A stretch of 64,000 bases of DNA from Actinobacteria bacterium UBA6100. Its GTDB lineage: Bacteria > Actinomycetota > Coriobacteriia > Anaerosomatales > Anaerosomataceae. The notes beneath the pieces were generated by a model. That model saw only the letters and a program-made list of their open reading frames with translations. It was not told where the DNA came from and did not search any database. Location of the stretch: assembly GCA_002423585.1 (NCBI GenBank), contig DIWS01000013.1, positions 1-64,000 of the forward strand. Direction: 5' to 3'. Positions 49,982 through 59,002 of the stretch are shown in pieces. A program made the position numbers and the translations under genes. How positions within the stretch are numbered: the first letter of the stretch is position 1; every line of letters starts with the position of its first letter.

Positions 49982-52354
49982 TTGGCGGGTCAGCACACAC
50001 ACGAGTACGACCTCACGAGCCTGCTGCCTTCGCCGCGCTACTGCGCGTCGTGTGCGGAGCGCATCTGCGCGGCGGTCTCCGGGCTGGCCGGCGTCATCGA
50101 TGTCGCGTGCGATCCCGAAGCGGGCACGCTCACGGTCACCAGGGATGGCGCGGCGCTCTCATCCCGCGAGCTTGATGCTGCGGTGCGGCGCATCACCGCC
50201 GAGGAGGCCGGCGCTGTCGCGCACGCATCGTATCGGCTCACGGGGCTCGATTGACCCGACTGCGCGCGGACCGTGGCCAAGTCCGTTCGGCAGATCCCCG
50301 GGGTGCTCGCGGCTGACGTCAACTTCGCCAGCGGCGTGATGCTGCTCGAATACGACGCCGCAACCGACCCACGTGAGCGGGCGGTGCGCGTGGTGGCGGG
50401 CGCAGGCCACGGTGTGGAAGCGCTCGACGGAGCCGACGCGCCTAAGACCCGGGTGACCTGGTGGTCGGAGCACCGCGGCGAGGTGAGCCTCGTGCTCGCC
50501 GGCGCGCTCATCGCCGCAGGCTGGCTGTTGGATGGCAGAGGTGCGGCGCTCGCGTCGGCTGTCGCCTACTCCGCGGCGGTGATCATCGGCGGCACGATGA
50601 CCTGGCGCCGCGCCGCGACATCGCTCAGGGCGCGGACGCTCGACATGAACGTGCTGATGACCATCGCGGTGACCGGTGCGGTGGCCCTGGGGGAGTGGGG
50701 CGAGGCGGCCACCGTCATCTTCCTCTTCGCGCTCGGCGGCTGGCTCGAAGCCCGTTCGCTTGCGCGGACCCGCCGTTCGATCCGCGACCTGCTCGATCTT
50801 GCACCACAGCATGCGCGCGTGCGACGCGGATCGGCCGAAGAGGAGGTCGACCCGGCGGATGTGGCGGTGGGCGAGACCGTCGTCATCCGGCCCGGCGAGC
50901 GCGTTCCGCTCGACGGCGTCATCATCCGTGGATCCTCGGCGTTCGACGAATCGGCCATCACCGGAGAGTCCGTTCCCGCCGATCGCGCCGAGGGGGACCC
51001 GGTCTACGCGGGCTCGCTCAACACCGTGGGGCTTGTGGAGATCCGCACCACGGCGCCCGCCGAGGAGACCACGCTCGCGCGGATCGTCCACCTGGTGGAG
51101 ATCGCGCAGGCCAGCCGCGCACCGGCGCAGCGCTTCGTCGACCGGTTCAGCCGCATCTACACACCGATCGTGATCGCCGGGGCCGTGGTGCTGGCGGTCG
51201 GCGTGCCGCTGCTCGGGGAGCTCGGGGCGGGGTGGGCCGGCTTCGACGGGTGGCACGACTGGTTGTACCGCGCGCTTGTGCTGCTCGTGGTCTCGTGTCC
51301 GTGCGCGCTCGTGGTCTCCACGCCGGTAGCGATCGTCTCGGGCATCACCCGAGCCACGCGCGACGGGGTGTTGATCAAGGGCGGCGCGTTCCTCGAGCTG
51401 GCGGGCAAGGTGCGCGCTGTCGTCTTCGACAAGACCGGCACGCTCACCGAGGGTCGTCCGGTGGTGACGGAGACCGTCGCGCTCGGCGAGGTCCCGGCCG
51501 AGCGGGTCCTCGCGCTCGCGGCAGCAGTCGAGGCGCACTCCAATCACCCGCTTGCGAGTGCGGTGGCGGCGGCCGTGCCGGGCACGCTGCCCGATGTGTC
51601 CGACCTGCGCGAGACGCCCGGACGGGGCGTGTCGGGCCTCGTCGACGGCGGTACGCGGATCACCGTCGGGAGTCTCGCATACCTTGAGGCAGGCGGTGCG
51701 GACATCGCACAGGCGCGCGGGGAGGCCGAGCGCATGGAGGGCGACGGCCTCACGGTCCTCGGAGTCGCTCAAGGAGAGTCGCTTGAGACTCGTGCGCTCG
51801 GACTGATCGGGATCGCAGACGCGCTCCGTCCGGACGCGGCGCAGGTATCCGCGATGCTGCGCTCGGCCGGCGTCGAGCACATCGTGATGCTCACGGGTGA
51901 CAACCCGCTCGCGGCCGCGCGCGTTGCTGCCGGGGCGGGCATCGACGCGTACGAGGCGCGCCTGCTTCCCGAGGACAAGACGGCGGCGGTCGAGGAGCTC
52001 AGGCGCCGCTACGGAGTTGTCGCGATGGTGGGGGATGGCATCAACGACGCACCCGCGCTCGCAGTCGCGGACATCGGCATCGCGATGGGTGGTGCGGGCA
52101 GCCATGCCGCCATCGAGACCGCCGATGTCACGTTGATGCGCGATGACCTCTCGGCGGTACCGGGCTTCATCCGCCTCGGACGGCGCACCATGACCAACAT
52201 CCGCCAGAACGTCGCGCTCTCCATCGGCGTGAAAGCGGTCGTGCTCGCGCTCGCGGTCACGGGCCACGCCACGCTGTGGATGGCCGTCTTCGCCGACACC
52301 GGCGTGGCGCTTCTCGTGATCGCCAACGGCCTGCGCCTGCTGGGCCGCCGGTAG
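49982..52354 (+). CDS. Heavy-metal P1B-type ATPase with two HMA domains; in-frame UGA at codon 91 (putative selenocysteine)
   Basis: Read as one 790-residue protein. HMA 1 carries CASC; HMA 2 begins YRLTGLD, then UGA (50252-50254), then PDCARTVAKSVRQIPGV, so UGA replaces the first Cys of the GxDCxxC metal site. The frame is the same on both sides, and the downstream part has no ribosome-binding site (only a GTG at 50273). Core motifs: TGES, C439-P440-C441 (SCPCALV), phosphorylated D483 (DKTGTLT), NHP, GDGINDAPAL and the ADTG of Zn/Cd/Pb exporters. Start TTG 49982 after GGAGGG. Conventional calling gives two genes, 49982-50254 and 50273-52354. Alternatives are a nonsense mutation or a sequencing error. 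Confidence 0.8.
50252..50286 (+). promoter_or_regulatory. UGA codon with bacterial SECIS-like hairpin
   Basis: Downstream of the UGA, GCGGAC (50266-50271) pairs with GTCCGT (50281-50286), one G-U pair; two more pairs (63-89, 64-88) follow across a mismatch. The 9-base loop CGTGGCCAA has G at position 2 and starts 17 bases after the UGA. Bacterial SECIS rules ask for a loop 16-37 bases from the UGA, with G among its first two bases. Confidence 0.6.
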
Positions 52355-52391
52355 GAATTCGTCCCGTCCGGCTTATCTCGCAGACTCGCGC

Positions 52392-52433
52392 TTGCACTAC
52401 CTCGTATTGCGAGGTACTATCCATTACACAGTA
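52392..52433 (+). promoter_or_regulatory. Promoter with two tandem palindromic operators (PadR-like)
   Basis: TTGCAC (52392-52397), 17-base spacer, TACTAT (52415-52420). A perfect 7-bp-arm palindrome TACCTCGTATTGCGAGGTA (52398-52416) fills the spacer exactly. A related, imperfect one TACTATCCATTACACAGTA (52415-52433) covers the -10 and start region. The TAC...GTA ends and ATT centre resemble PadR-family operators. A repressor bound here would fully block the promoter. The regulator gene is not in the window. Confidence 0.65.
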
Positions 52434-52457
52434 TCTCCGAGGGGACGGGAGCGCGAG

Positions 52458-52799
52458 ATGACCGACGACGTGATGCGGTTCTTCGCCGCATGGATGCTCA
52501 CGCACGAGGCGGCCGATGAAGGCCTGAAGGCCGCGGTGCTCCGCGGCGAGCAGGGCGGCGCCGAGGGGATGACCGGTGGGCCGGACGCGTTCGTCGACGG
52601 CCTGGCCGCGATGGTGGCCGAGGAGAAGGAGAACCTCAAGCGCGATCTCGAGGCGCGTGCGCGCGGCGAGGAAGTCTCCATCGAGAAGCAGTCCGATCCC
52701 GCGCTCGAGGATGTCCGGTTCGAAGTGGCCGAGCTCCGCGGCCGGATGGACAACATCGAGGCGCTGCTGGAATCGCTCGTCCGCAAGCTCGGGCAGTAG
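52458..52799 (+). CDS. Small charged protein with C-terminal coiled coil
   Basis: 113 residues, soluble. A helical N-terminal part (MRFFAAWMLTHEAADEGLKAAV) is followed by a charged middle (EEKENLKRDLEARARGEEV) and a clear C-terminal coiled coil (LEDVRFEVAELRGRMDNIEALLESLVRKL). No known family. It heads an operon with the UbiB-like kinase, 10 bases apart, behind the palindromic operators, so it may be a partner or regulator of that kinase. GGGAG lies upstream of ATG 52458. Confidence 0.65.
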   Translation: MTDDVMRFFAAWMLTHEAADEGLKAAVLRGEQGGAEGMTGGPDAFVDGLAAMVAEEKENLKRDLEARARGEEVSIEKQSDPALEDVRFEVAELRGRMDNIEALLESLVRKLGQ

Positions 52800-52809
52800 G
52801 GGGCGCGCC

Positions 52810-54168
52810 ATGGCCTCCCGTGAGTCAGTCATCGTCCGCGTGGTGCTCAAGCGCCTGGTCGCAGCACTCCCGGCTGCCGGGTTCGGGCTAGCTCCTGCGA
52901 CACGGCGCCGTGCTGCCTGGGCACGGGCGCTGCGCCGGGCGTTCGAAGAGCTCGGTCCTGCGTTCATCAAGCTCGGCCAGCTTATCTCGGTGCGCCCCGA
53001 CGAGTTCTCAGATGAGTTCGTGGCCGAGATGCGCAGCATGCAAGACGCCGTCCCGGCGCTTCCCGCCGAGGCGATCCGCCGTGTGATCGCAGCCGAGTTC
53101 GGCGCAGCGCCCGAGGAGCTGTTCGCGAGCTTCGACAACGAGCCCCTTGCATCCGCCTCCATCGCGCAGGTGCACCGGGCGACGTTGGCCATGCCGTACC
53201 GGCCGGTCTGGGGGGACACGTTGCCGGCCGGTGCGGACGTGGTCGTGAAGGTCGTGCGACCCGGTGCCGCTGAATCGATCCGCGGCGACATCGTCGTCGC
53301 GCGCAGGCTTCTGACGCGCATCGGCGCCACGCGCGTCGGACGTCGTGTGGACCCGGTCGCGCTCCTCGACGAGTTCGGCACGACCGTCGAGCGGGAGCTC
53401 GATCTGCGCACGGAAGGGCGGTACGCGGACCGGTTCCTGTACGACTTCCGAGACGATCCGAAGGTGGTCGCGCCGCGCATCGTCTGGTCGCGCAGTACCG
53501 CGAAGGTGCTCACCATGGAGTTCATGCGCGGCTGGAGGCTCACCGACATCGAGGCCGCCAAGGCCGCCGGAGTCGACACCTTCGCACTCGCCGTGCACGG
53601 CGCCACCGCCTTCATGCGGCAGGTGTTCGTCTACGGGCGCTACCACGCCGACCTGCATCCGGCGAACCTGTTCGTCACGCCCGACAACACGATCGCGTAT
53701 CTGGACTTCGGCATCGTCGGCTACCTGACTCCCGAGGAGCGCATGAACATCACGCAGGTGATGGCGGCGCTCGTGTACCGCGACCCCGACCGGGCGCTCA
53801 CGTACTCGGCCAAGCTGGGCGTCGATGTGCCTGCGGACCGCATCGAGCCAGTGCGGGCGGGGCTGGGCGAGTTGCTGGACGGCACCACGCGTGCGGACGG
53901 AACGCGCGACTTCGCGCACTTCGGCCTCGGGTTCCTCAAGCTGCTCGGCGAACACGGGATCAAGATCCCGAGTGGTTACGGACTGCTCATCAAGTCGCTC
54001 GCGACCGTGGAGGGCGTGGCTCGTGCGCTCTATCCCGAGATCGACATCGTGAAGACGGCGCAGCCGTTCACCACGCGGATCCTCGGGCGTGCGATGGGGG
54101 ACCCCGCGCGCCTGAACGAACGGATGCCGCTGGCGGTGCGGGCAGCGCTCAGGGAGCTCGTGGCATAA
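52810..54168 (+). CDS. UbiB/ABC1/AarF-family atypical kinase
   Basis: 452 residues. The KxGQ motif (AFIKLGQLISVRPDEF), the A-rich nucleotide loop (PLASASIAQVHRA), the ExD motif (VERELDLRTEG), catalytic HADLHPANLFV and metal-binding YLDFGIVG are all present. Family members support quinone or isoprenoid lipid biology through an ATPase activity. The usual C-terminal membrane helices are not evident. Follows the small coiled-coil gene directly. Confidence 0.87.
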   Translation: MASRESVIVRVVLKRLVAALPAAGFGLAPATRRRAAWARALRRAFEELGPAFIKLGQLISVRPDEFSDEFVAEMRSMQDAVPALPAEAIRRVIAAEFGAAPEELFASFDNEPLASASIAQVHRATLAMPYRPVWGDTLPAGADVVVKVVRPGAAESIRGDIVVARRLLTRIGATRVGRRVDPVALLDEFGTTVERELDLRTEGRYADRFLYDFRDDPKVVAPRIVWSRSTAKVLTMEFMRGWRLTDIEAAKAAGVDTFALAVHGATAFMRQVFVYGRYHADLHPANLFVTPDNTIAYLDFGIVGYLTPEERMNITQVMAALVYRDPDRALTYSAKLGVDVPADRIEPVRAGLGELLDGTTRADGTRDFAHFGLGFLKLLGEHGIKIPSGYGLLIKSLATVEGVARALYPEIDIVKTAQPFTTRILGRAMGDPARLNERMPLAVRAALRELVA

Positions 54169-54202
54169 GGAAGCGCCTGGGGGGCGCGGGACGGGGGGCG
54201 TC

Positions 54203-55180
54203 ATGAGCGAGATGGCAACGGTGCGGCGGAGCGTTTCGGAGGGTTGGCGCACGGCAGTGTGGGCGGTGGGGGCGGCAACGTGCGCCTCGGTGCTGGCCAT
54301 GGTGGTGTTCGTGATCGGGATCGGTATCGCGGAGGTCTCGGCCAGCGCATTCGGTTTCACCGAGCGGGCCGGGGTGCCGATCTTCACCGCGCTCATCGCG
54401 GTCGCGGTGGTCGCCTATGGCACCTTGCTCCATCTGATCGTGAGGTCGATCGGTCGGTCGGCCGAGGTGCCGTGGGCGATCTGGCCGGCGATGGCGGCGG
54501 TACCCACTGCGTGGGTGTTCATCGTGCTCGCCAGCGGCTCGGATGCACTTCAGTCGATCCTTGCGGTGATGCAACTCCTCGGTATAGCGATCGCGTTCGT
54601 GACGCTCGGCGATCGTCGCTGGACGAAGGGGGTGGTCGGCATGACGTTCGAGCGGTCCCGCGGTCGCAGGCGGGTGCACGTGGATCGCGGGGTCACGATG
54701 AGGAGCCTGCGTTCGACCGTCGGGCTAGCGGCTCTGGTGCTGGTGTGTCTGGCGGCTGCGGGTACGGTGGCGGCGAGCCTGATGGCTGCGGGGCCCTATC
54801 TGCTCATGCATCTGTTCCGCCTTCAGAAGGACTGGCAGATATCCGTGGCCGTGGCAGCAGTGTGGTTCCTCGCGCTGGCCCCGATCATCGCGGCGGTCTG
54901 CGGGGTGGCCTGCGCGGTGGATCGGCGCGGAGGCAGCACAACGGGGCTCATGCTCGGGGTGGCGGCATACCCCGCGGTGTGCCTGGCGTTCGTCGTGCTC
55001 GCGCCGGAGTCCTGGATTGACGTTCGCTGGATCGCCTTCGCTCAGGAATTCGTGGCGATCCCGGTGGCCATCGGGATCGCGGTGACCTGGGCGCTCATCC
55101 GGCCAAGGGGCACCGGCATCGTCAGGCCGACAGACTCTCTTGCGCCGGATCGGGCGGTGCGCTGGCGTCCGGTCCCCTAG
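54203..55180 (+). CDS. Multispanning membrane protein, unknown function
   Basis: 325 residues with about eight hydrophobic segments: four in the first half (20-45, 62-85, 95-112, 118-135), then a basic loop (ERSRGRRRVHVDRG), then four more (170-195, 210-232, 248-268, 278-298). No recognised family. Convergent with larE, their stop codons overlapping by 4 bases. Probably the third gene of the UbiB operon. Confidence 0.6.
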   Translation: MSEMATVRRSVSEGWRTAVWAVGAATCASVLAMVVFVIGIGIAEVSASAFGFTERAGVPIFTALIAVAVVAYGTLLHLIVRSIGRSAEVPWAIWPAMAAVPTAWVFIVLASGSDALQSILAVMQLLGIAIAFVTLGDRRWTKGVVGMTFERSRGRRRVHVDRGVTMRSLRSTVGLAALVLVCLAAAGTVAASLMAAGPYLLMHLFRLQKDWQISVAVAAVWFLALAPIIAAVCGVACAVDRRGGSTTGLMLGVAAYPAVCLAFVVLAPESWIDVRWIAFAQEFVAIPVAIGIAVTWALIRPRGTGIVRPTDSLAPDRAVRWRPVP

Positions 55181-55992
55181 CTCTCGCCGTCGCCGAGCCC
55201 GCCATCGAACGATCCGGTCCGGTAGCCTTCGAGGTCCTGCGCCACGAAGCCGAAGCCCGCGTTCTTGACCGCCGAGGCGAGCTGCTCCCGCAGAGAGAAC
55301 GCGCGCTCCATCTCGGTCGGGTCGACCTCGATGCGTGCCACGTCGCCGTGCGCGCGGATGCGCACCTGCCTGAGGCCGAGTGCGCGGGCGGCGGCCTCGG
55401 CGGACGCCACCTGTTCGAGCATCTGTTCGGTGATCGGCGTGCCGTACGGGAAGCGTGTGGCCAGGCAGGCTCCGGCTGGCTTGTCCCAGTTGGGCAGGCC
55501 GAGTTGCTCCGAGAGCACCCGGATCTCGCTCTTGTGCAGGCCCACCTCGAGCAGAGGGCTCACGATCCCGAACTCGGCGGCCGCGCGGCGGCCGGGCCTA
55601 CGTTCGGACGTGTCATCGGCGTTCGTGCCATCGAGCACCCAGTTGATGCCACGTGCGGTCGCGATCGTACGCAGCAGGGCGAACAGCTCGGCTTTGCAGT
55701 AGTAGCAGCGGTCGGCCGGATTCGCCTGGAACCGCGGGTCGGTGAGTTCGTAGGTCTCGGCCTCGTGCAGCCGCAAGCCGAGATTCTGCGCGGTGGCGCG
55801 TGCCTCGTCGACCTCCGCGGCGGGATGCACGTCGGAGACGGCGAGCACGGCGAGGCACTTCTCGCCGAGCACCGCGTGGGCGGTGAACGCGAGCAGCGTG
55901 GAGTCCACGCCGCCCGAATACCCTACGAGAGCGCTTCCCAGGTTCTTCAACCGGTTTCTGAGATCGTCATACTTGCGTGCTGCAGACGGCAC
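55177..55992 (-). CDS. larE: LarE-type sulfur transferase (nickel-pincer cofactor pathway)
   Basis: 271 residues of the PP-loop ATPase superfamily; LarE thiolates the nicotinate-derived precursor of the nickel-pincer nucleotide used by lactate racemase and relatives. PP-loop GYSGGVDSTLL near residue 25, RCYYCKAELF, LDGTNADD, and PAGACLATRFPYGTPIT with the Cys aligned to the sulfur-donor position of the family. With the CxxC it may be the multi-cysteine, cluster-dependent variety rather than the self-sacrificing one; this is an inference. larA, larB and larC are not in the window. GTG 55992 has GAGGGAG upstream. Confidence 0.85.
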   Translation of the reverse strand: MPSAARKYDDLRNRLKNLGSALVGYSGGVDSTLLAFTAHAVLGEKCLAVLAVSDVHPAAEVDEARATAQNLGLRLHEAETYELTDPRFQANPADRCYYCKAELFALLRTIATARGINWVLDGTNADDTSERRPGRRAAAEFGIVSPLLEVGLHKSEIRVLSEQLGLPNWDKPAGACLATRFPYGTPITEQMLEQVASAEAAARALGLRQVRIRAHGDVARIEVDPTEMERAFSLREQLASAVKNAGFGFVAQDLEGYRTGSFDGGLGDGES

Positions 55993-56088
55993 AAGCGCTC
56001 CCTCGCAGGTGTGAGTACACGTATCGTACACGACTGTCCCGCACGGCAAGGGGAATAGGTGCTAGAGAGGCGTCGACAAGGGGGTCAC

Positions 56089-58074
56089 ATGACTGACGAG
56101 AGCAGAGCCAGCATCGAGCACGTGAGCGGCGCGAACGCTGTCATCCCTCCGCCGGAGGAGTTCGCCGCGCAGGCCGTGATCCCCGACCGCGATACGTACA
56201 CCAAGATGTATCGCCGGTCGATCGAGGATCCTGACGGCTTCTGGGGTGACGCTGCTCGCGCCGAGATCGACTGGTTCAAGGAACCCACGGTCGTCAGCAG
56301 TGGTGGCTTCGACGACCTCGACTTCCGCTGGTTCGAAGATGGTGAGCTCAACGTCTCGGCCAACTGCCTCGACCGCCACCTCGACACCTGGCGCCGCAAC
56401 AAGGCTGCCCTCATCTGGGAGGGCGACGACGGAAGTTCGCGCACCTACACCTACCAACAACTACACCACGCGGTCAGCCGGTTCGCCAACGTGCTCAAGA
56501 AGAAGGGCATCGAGCGCGGCGACCGCGTGGCCATCTACCTGCCGATGATTCCCGAGCTGCCGATGGCGATGCTCGCCTGTGCGCGCATCGGCGCCATCCA
56601 CTCGGTCATATTCGGGGGCTTCTCGGCGAGCGCGCTTCGCGAGCGTATCCAGGACTGCGGCGCGAAGCTTCTGGTCACGGCCGATGAGGGCATCCGCGGT
56701 GGCCGCAAGGTGGCGCTCAAGGCAGCCGCCGACGAGGCGCTCTTCGAGTGCCCGAGCGTTGAGGCGTGCATCGTGGTCAAGCGCGGGAGTGGCGACGTGG
56801 ACATGGAGCCGGGGCGCGACACCTGGTGGCACCAGGAGGTCACGGCTCCCGAGGTGCGGAAGCCCTGCCCGCCTGAGGCGATGGGCGCCGAGGACCCGCT
56901 GTTCATCCTGTACACGTCGGGCTCGACCGGCAAGCCGAAGGGCGTGCTCCACACCACCGCCGGCTATCTGCTCTACACGCAGCTGACGTTCAAGACGGTG
57001 ATGGACTGTCGCGACGAGGACGTCTACTGGTGCACCGCCGACATCGGGTGGGTGACCGGCCACAGCTACATCGTCTACGGGCCGCTCGCCGCCGGCGCCA
57101 CCTCGCTCATGTTCGAGGGTGTGCCCACGTACCCCGACCCGGCGCGCTTCTGGGCCGTGATCGAGAAGTATCGCGTGAACGTCTTCTACACGGCGCCCAC
57201 GGTGATACGCGCGCTCATGCGTCACGGCGCCGGCTGGCCGCAGCGCTACGATCTCACGAGCCTCCGCCTCCTCGGCACGGTGGGCGAGCCCATCAATCCC
57301 GAGGTCTGGGAGTGGTACCACGACACCATCGGCCGGAACGAGTTGCCCATCGTGGACACGTACTGGCAGACGGAGACCGGCGGCTTCCTCATCACGCCGT
57401 TCCCCGGGGCCACGCCCCTCAAGCCGGGGTCGGCGTCATGGCCCTTCTTCGGCGTGGTAGCCGAGGTGGTGCGCGAGGACGGCTCGAGAGCCGAGCCGGG
57501 CGATGGTGGCTACCTTACCGTGAAGGAGCCGTGGCCGGGCATGTTGCGCGGGACCTGGGGCGATACCGACAACGCGCGGATGCGCGAGGTCTACTTCGGG
57601 CGGTTTCCCGGACGATACTTCACCGGTGATGGCGCGCGCGTGGACGCCGACGGTGACTTCTGGCTGCTCGGCCGTGTGGACGACGTCATCAACGTGAGCG
57701 GCCACCGCATGGGCACCGCCGAGATCGAGAGCGCGCTCGTAAGCCACGACGCGGTCTCCGAGGCGGCGGTCGTGGGCTTCCCGCACCCGGTGAAGGGCGA
57801 AGGCATCCACGCGTACGTGGTTCTGCGCGACGGCCAGATCGCCTCGGACGACCTGGCGACGATCCTCAAGGGGCACGTGCGCAAGATGATTGGGCCGATC
57901 GCCCAACCCGACCGCATCCAGTTCGCTCGCGACCTGCCCAAGACGCGGAGCAGTAAGATCATGCGGCGCATCCTGCGCAAGATCGCATCAGGAGAGACCG
58001 ACATGGAGGCCTTCGGCGACCTGACCACACTCGCCGATCCCAAGGTTGTCAAGGATCTGCTGGCCGGCGTGTAA
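56089..58074 (+). CDS. acs: Acetyl-CoA synthetase (AMP-forming)
   Basis: 661 residues; activates acetate via acetyl-AMP. ANL-superfamily motifs: [20 protein letters not shown] (A3), [25 protein letters not shown] (A5), [38 protein letters not shown] (A7-A8) and the acetylatable Lys region [16 protein letters not shown] at the end. ATG 56089 has AAGGGGGT upstream. It is followed by the PASTA protein after 9 bases. Confidence 0.95.
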   Translation: MTDESRASIEHVSGANAVIPPPEEFAAQAVIPDRDTYTKMYRRSIEDPDGFWGDAARAEIDWFKEPTVVSSGGFDDLDFRWFEDGELNVSANCLDRHLDTWRRNKAALIWEGDDGSSRTYTYQQLHHAVSRFANVLKKKGIERGDRVAIYLPMIPELPMAMLACARIGAIHSVIFGGFSASALRERIQDCGAKLLVTADEGIRGGRKVALKAAADEALFECPSVEACIVVKRGSGDVDMEPGRDTWWHQEVTAPEVRKPCPPEAMGAEDPLFILYTSGSTGKPKGVLHTTAGYLLYTQLTFKTVMDCRDEDVYWCTADIGWVTGHSYIVYGPLAAGATSLMFEGVPTYPDPARFWAVIEKYRVNVFYTAPTVIRALMRHGAGWPQRYDLTSLRLLGTVGEPINPEVWEWYHDTIGRNELPIVDTYWQTETGGFLITPFPGATPLKPGSASWPFFGVVAEVVREDGSRAEPGDGGYLTVKEPWPGMLRGTWGDTDNARMREVYFGRFPGRYFTGDGARVDADGDFWLLGRVDDVINVSGHRMGTAEIESALVSHDAVSEAAVVGFPHPVKGEGIHAYVVLRDGQIASDDLATILKGHVRKMIGPIAQPDRIQFARDLPKTRSSKIMRRILRKIASGETDMEAFGDLTTLADPKVVKDLLAGV

Positions 58075-58083
58075 GGGGGAGAC

Positions 58084-58977
58084 GTGGACGAGCAGGATGT
58101 GACCCAGGTGATGCCGGTGGCCGAGGCGGCGCCGCAGCCCGCAGAGGGTGAGCCGCCCGCTTCGAAGTCCTCGGTCCCGCGACGCTGGTTCGCGGTCGCG
58201 GTGATCGCCGTGCTGCTGCTCGCAGCCGGTGTCGGTTTCTATCTCGGGACGCGAGGCGAGGACGAGCCGGCCGTCGAGGAGGAGACCGAGGTGGCCGAGG
58301 CCGAGACGGTCATGGTCCCGGATCTTCGCGGGATGACGCTCGAGCGGGCCACGGCCGATGCCGAAGCCGCAGGCCTCGTCATCGGCGCCACCGCGACGGC
58401 CGTCGTGGAGGAGTCGGTCACGCCCGCGGGGACGGTTCTCAGCCAGGATCCGCTGCCGGGTGCCGAGGTCGAACCTGGCGCTTCGATCGCGCTCGTCATC
58501 GCGGAGGCTCCGGCCGCCGATGCGGGAACCACCTCCGACGGCTCATCGTCTGGCGACGGCGGTGGGACGGCCACGCAGCCGCCGCCCGCGCCGTCTGCGC
58601 CGGAGATCGCTGACCTCTCGCAGATGACGGTCAAGCCGAAGATCATCGACATCGGCGCGATCGTGCTGCAGCAGCAATGGACGACCCTGCTCGAGCATCA
58701 GGACAGCGCGCTGGAGTGGATGAGTCCGGGTATCACGTTGGGAGCAGGCGACAAACGCGTGCTCTTCACCGCCGATGGGACGCAGGGTTATCCGCTCGCC
58801 GTCTGGTCCTGGGGCCCCGGTGACACCGACTGGAAGATGCGCTCCTTCGCCGTGTCGGCGCCGGGTTCGTCCCCGTATGAGACCGTTCTCGACGTTCCGG
58901 CCGGCACCCACACGTTCATGGTCAAGTCGAGCAGTACAGCGGTGCTGTGGACCCTCACCGTGCAGGAGAAGAAGTAG
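58084..58977 (+). CDS. Membrane-anchored PASTA-domain protein
   Basis: 297 residues. A cytoplasmic acidic start, one membrane helix (WFAVAVIAVLLLAAGVGFYLG), then one PASTA domain (VMVPDLRGMTLERATADAEAAGLVIG...GTVLSQDPLPGAEVEPGASIALVIA), an Asp/Gly/Ser/Pro linker and a ~120-residue beta-rich C-terminal domain without assignment. PASTA domains bind peptidoglycan or muropeptides; here there is no kinase or penicillin-binding domain. Start GTG 58084 after GGGGGAGAC. Confidence 0.75.
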   Translation: MDEQDVTQVMPVAEAAPQPAEGEPPASKSSVPRRWFAVAVIAVLLLAAGVGFYLGTRGEDEPAVEEETEVAEAETVMVPDLRGMTLERATADAEAAGLVIGATATAVVEESVTPAGTVLSQDPLPGAEVEPGASIALVIAEAPAADAGTTSDGSSSGDGGGTATQPPPAPSAPEIADLSQMTVKPKIIDIGAIVLQQQWTTLLEHQDSALEWMSPGITLGAGDKRVLFTADGTQGYPLAVWSWGPGDTDWKMRSFAVSAPGSSPYETVLDVPAGTHTFMVKSSSTAVLWTLTVQEKK

Positions 58978-59002
58978 CCGGGCGCCACGGAGCACCGACG
59001 CG

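Noticed and set aside
49982..50254. Stand-alone small metal chaperone (CopZ-like) upstream of the ATPase
   Set aside because: The reading frame ends in the middle of the first strand of a second HMA domain whose remainder continues in frame after the UGA; a natural chaperone would not end there.
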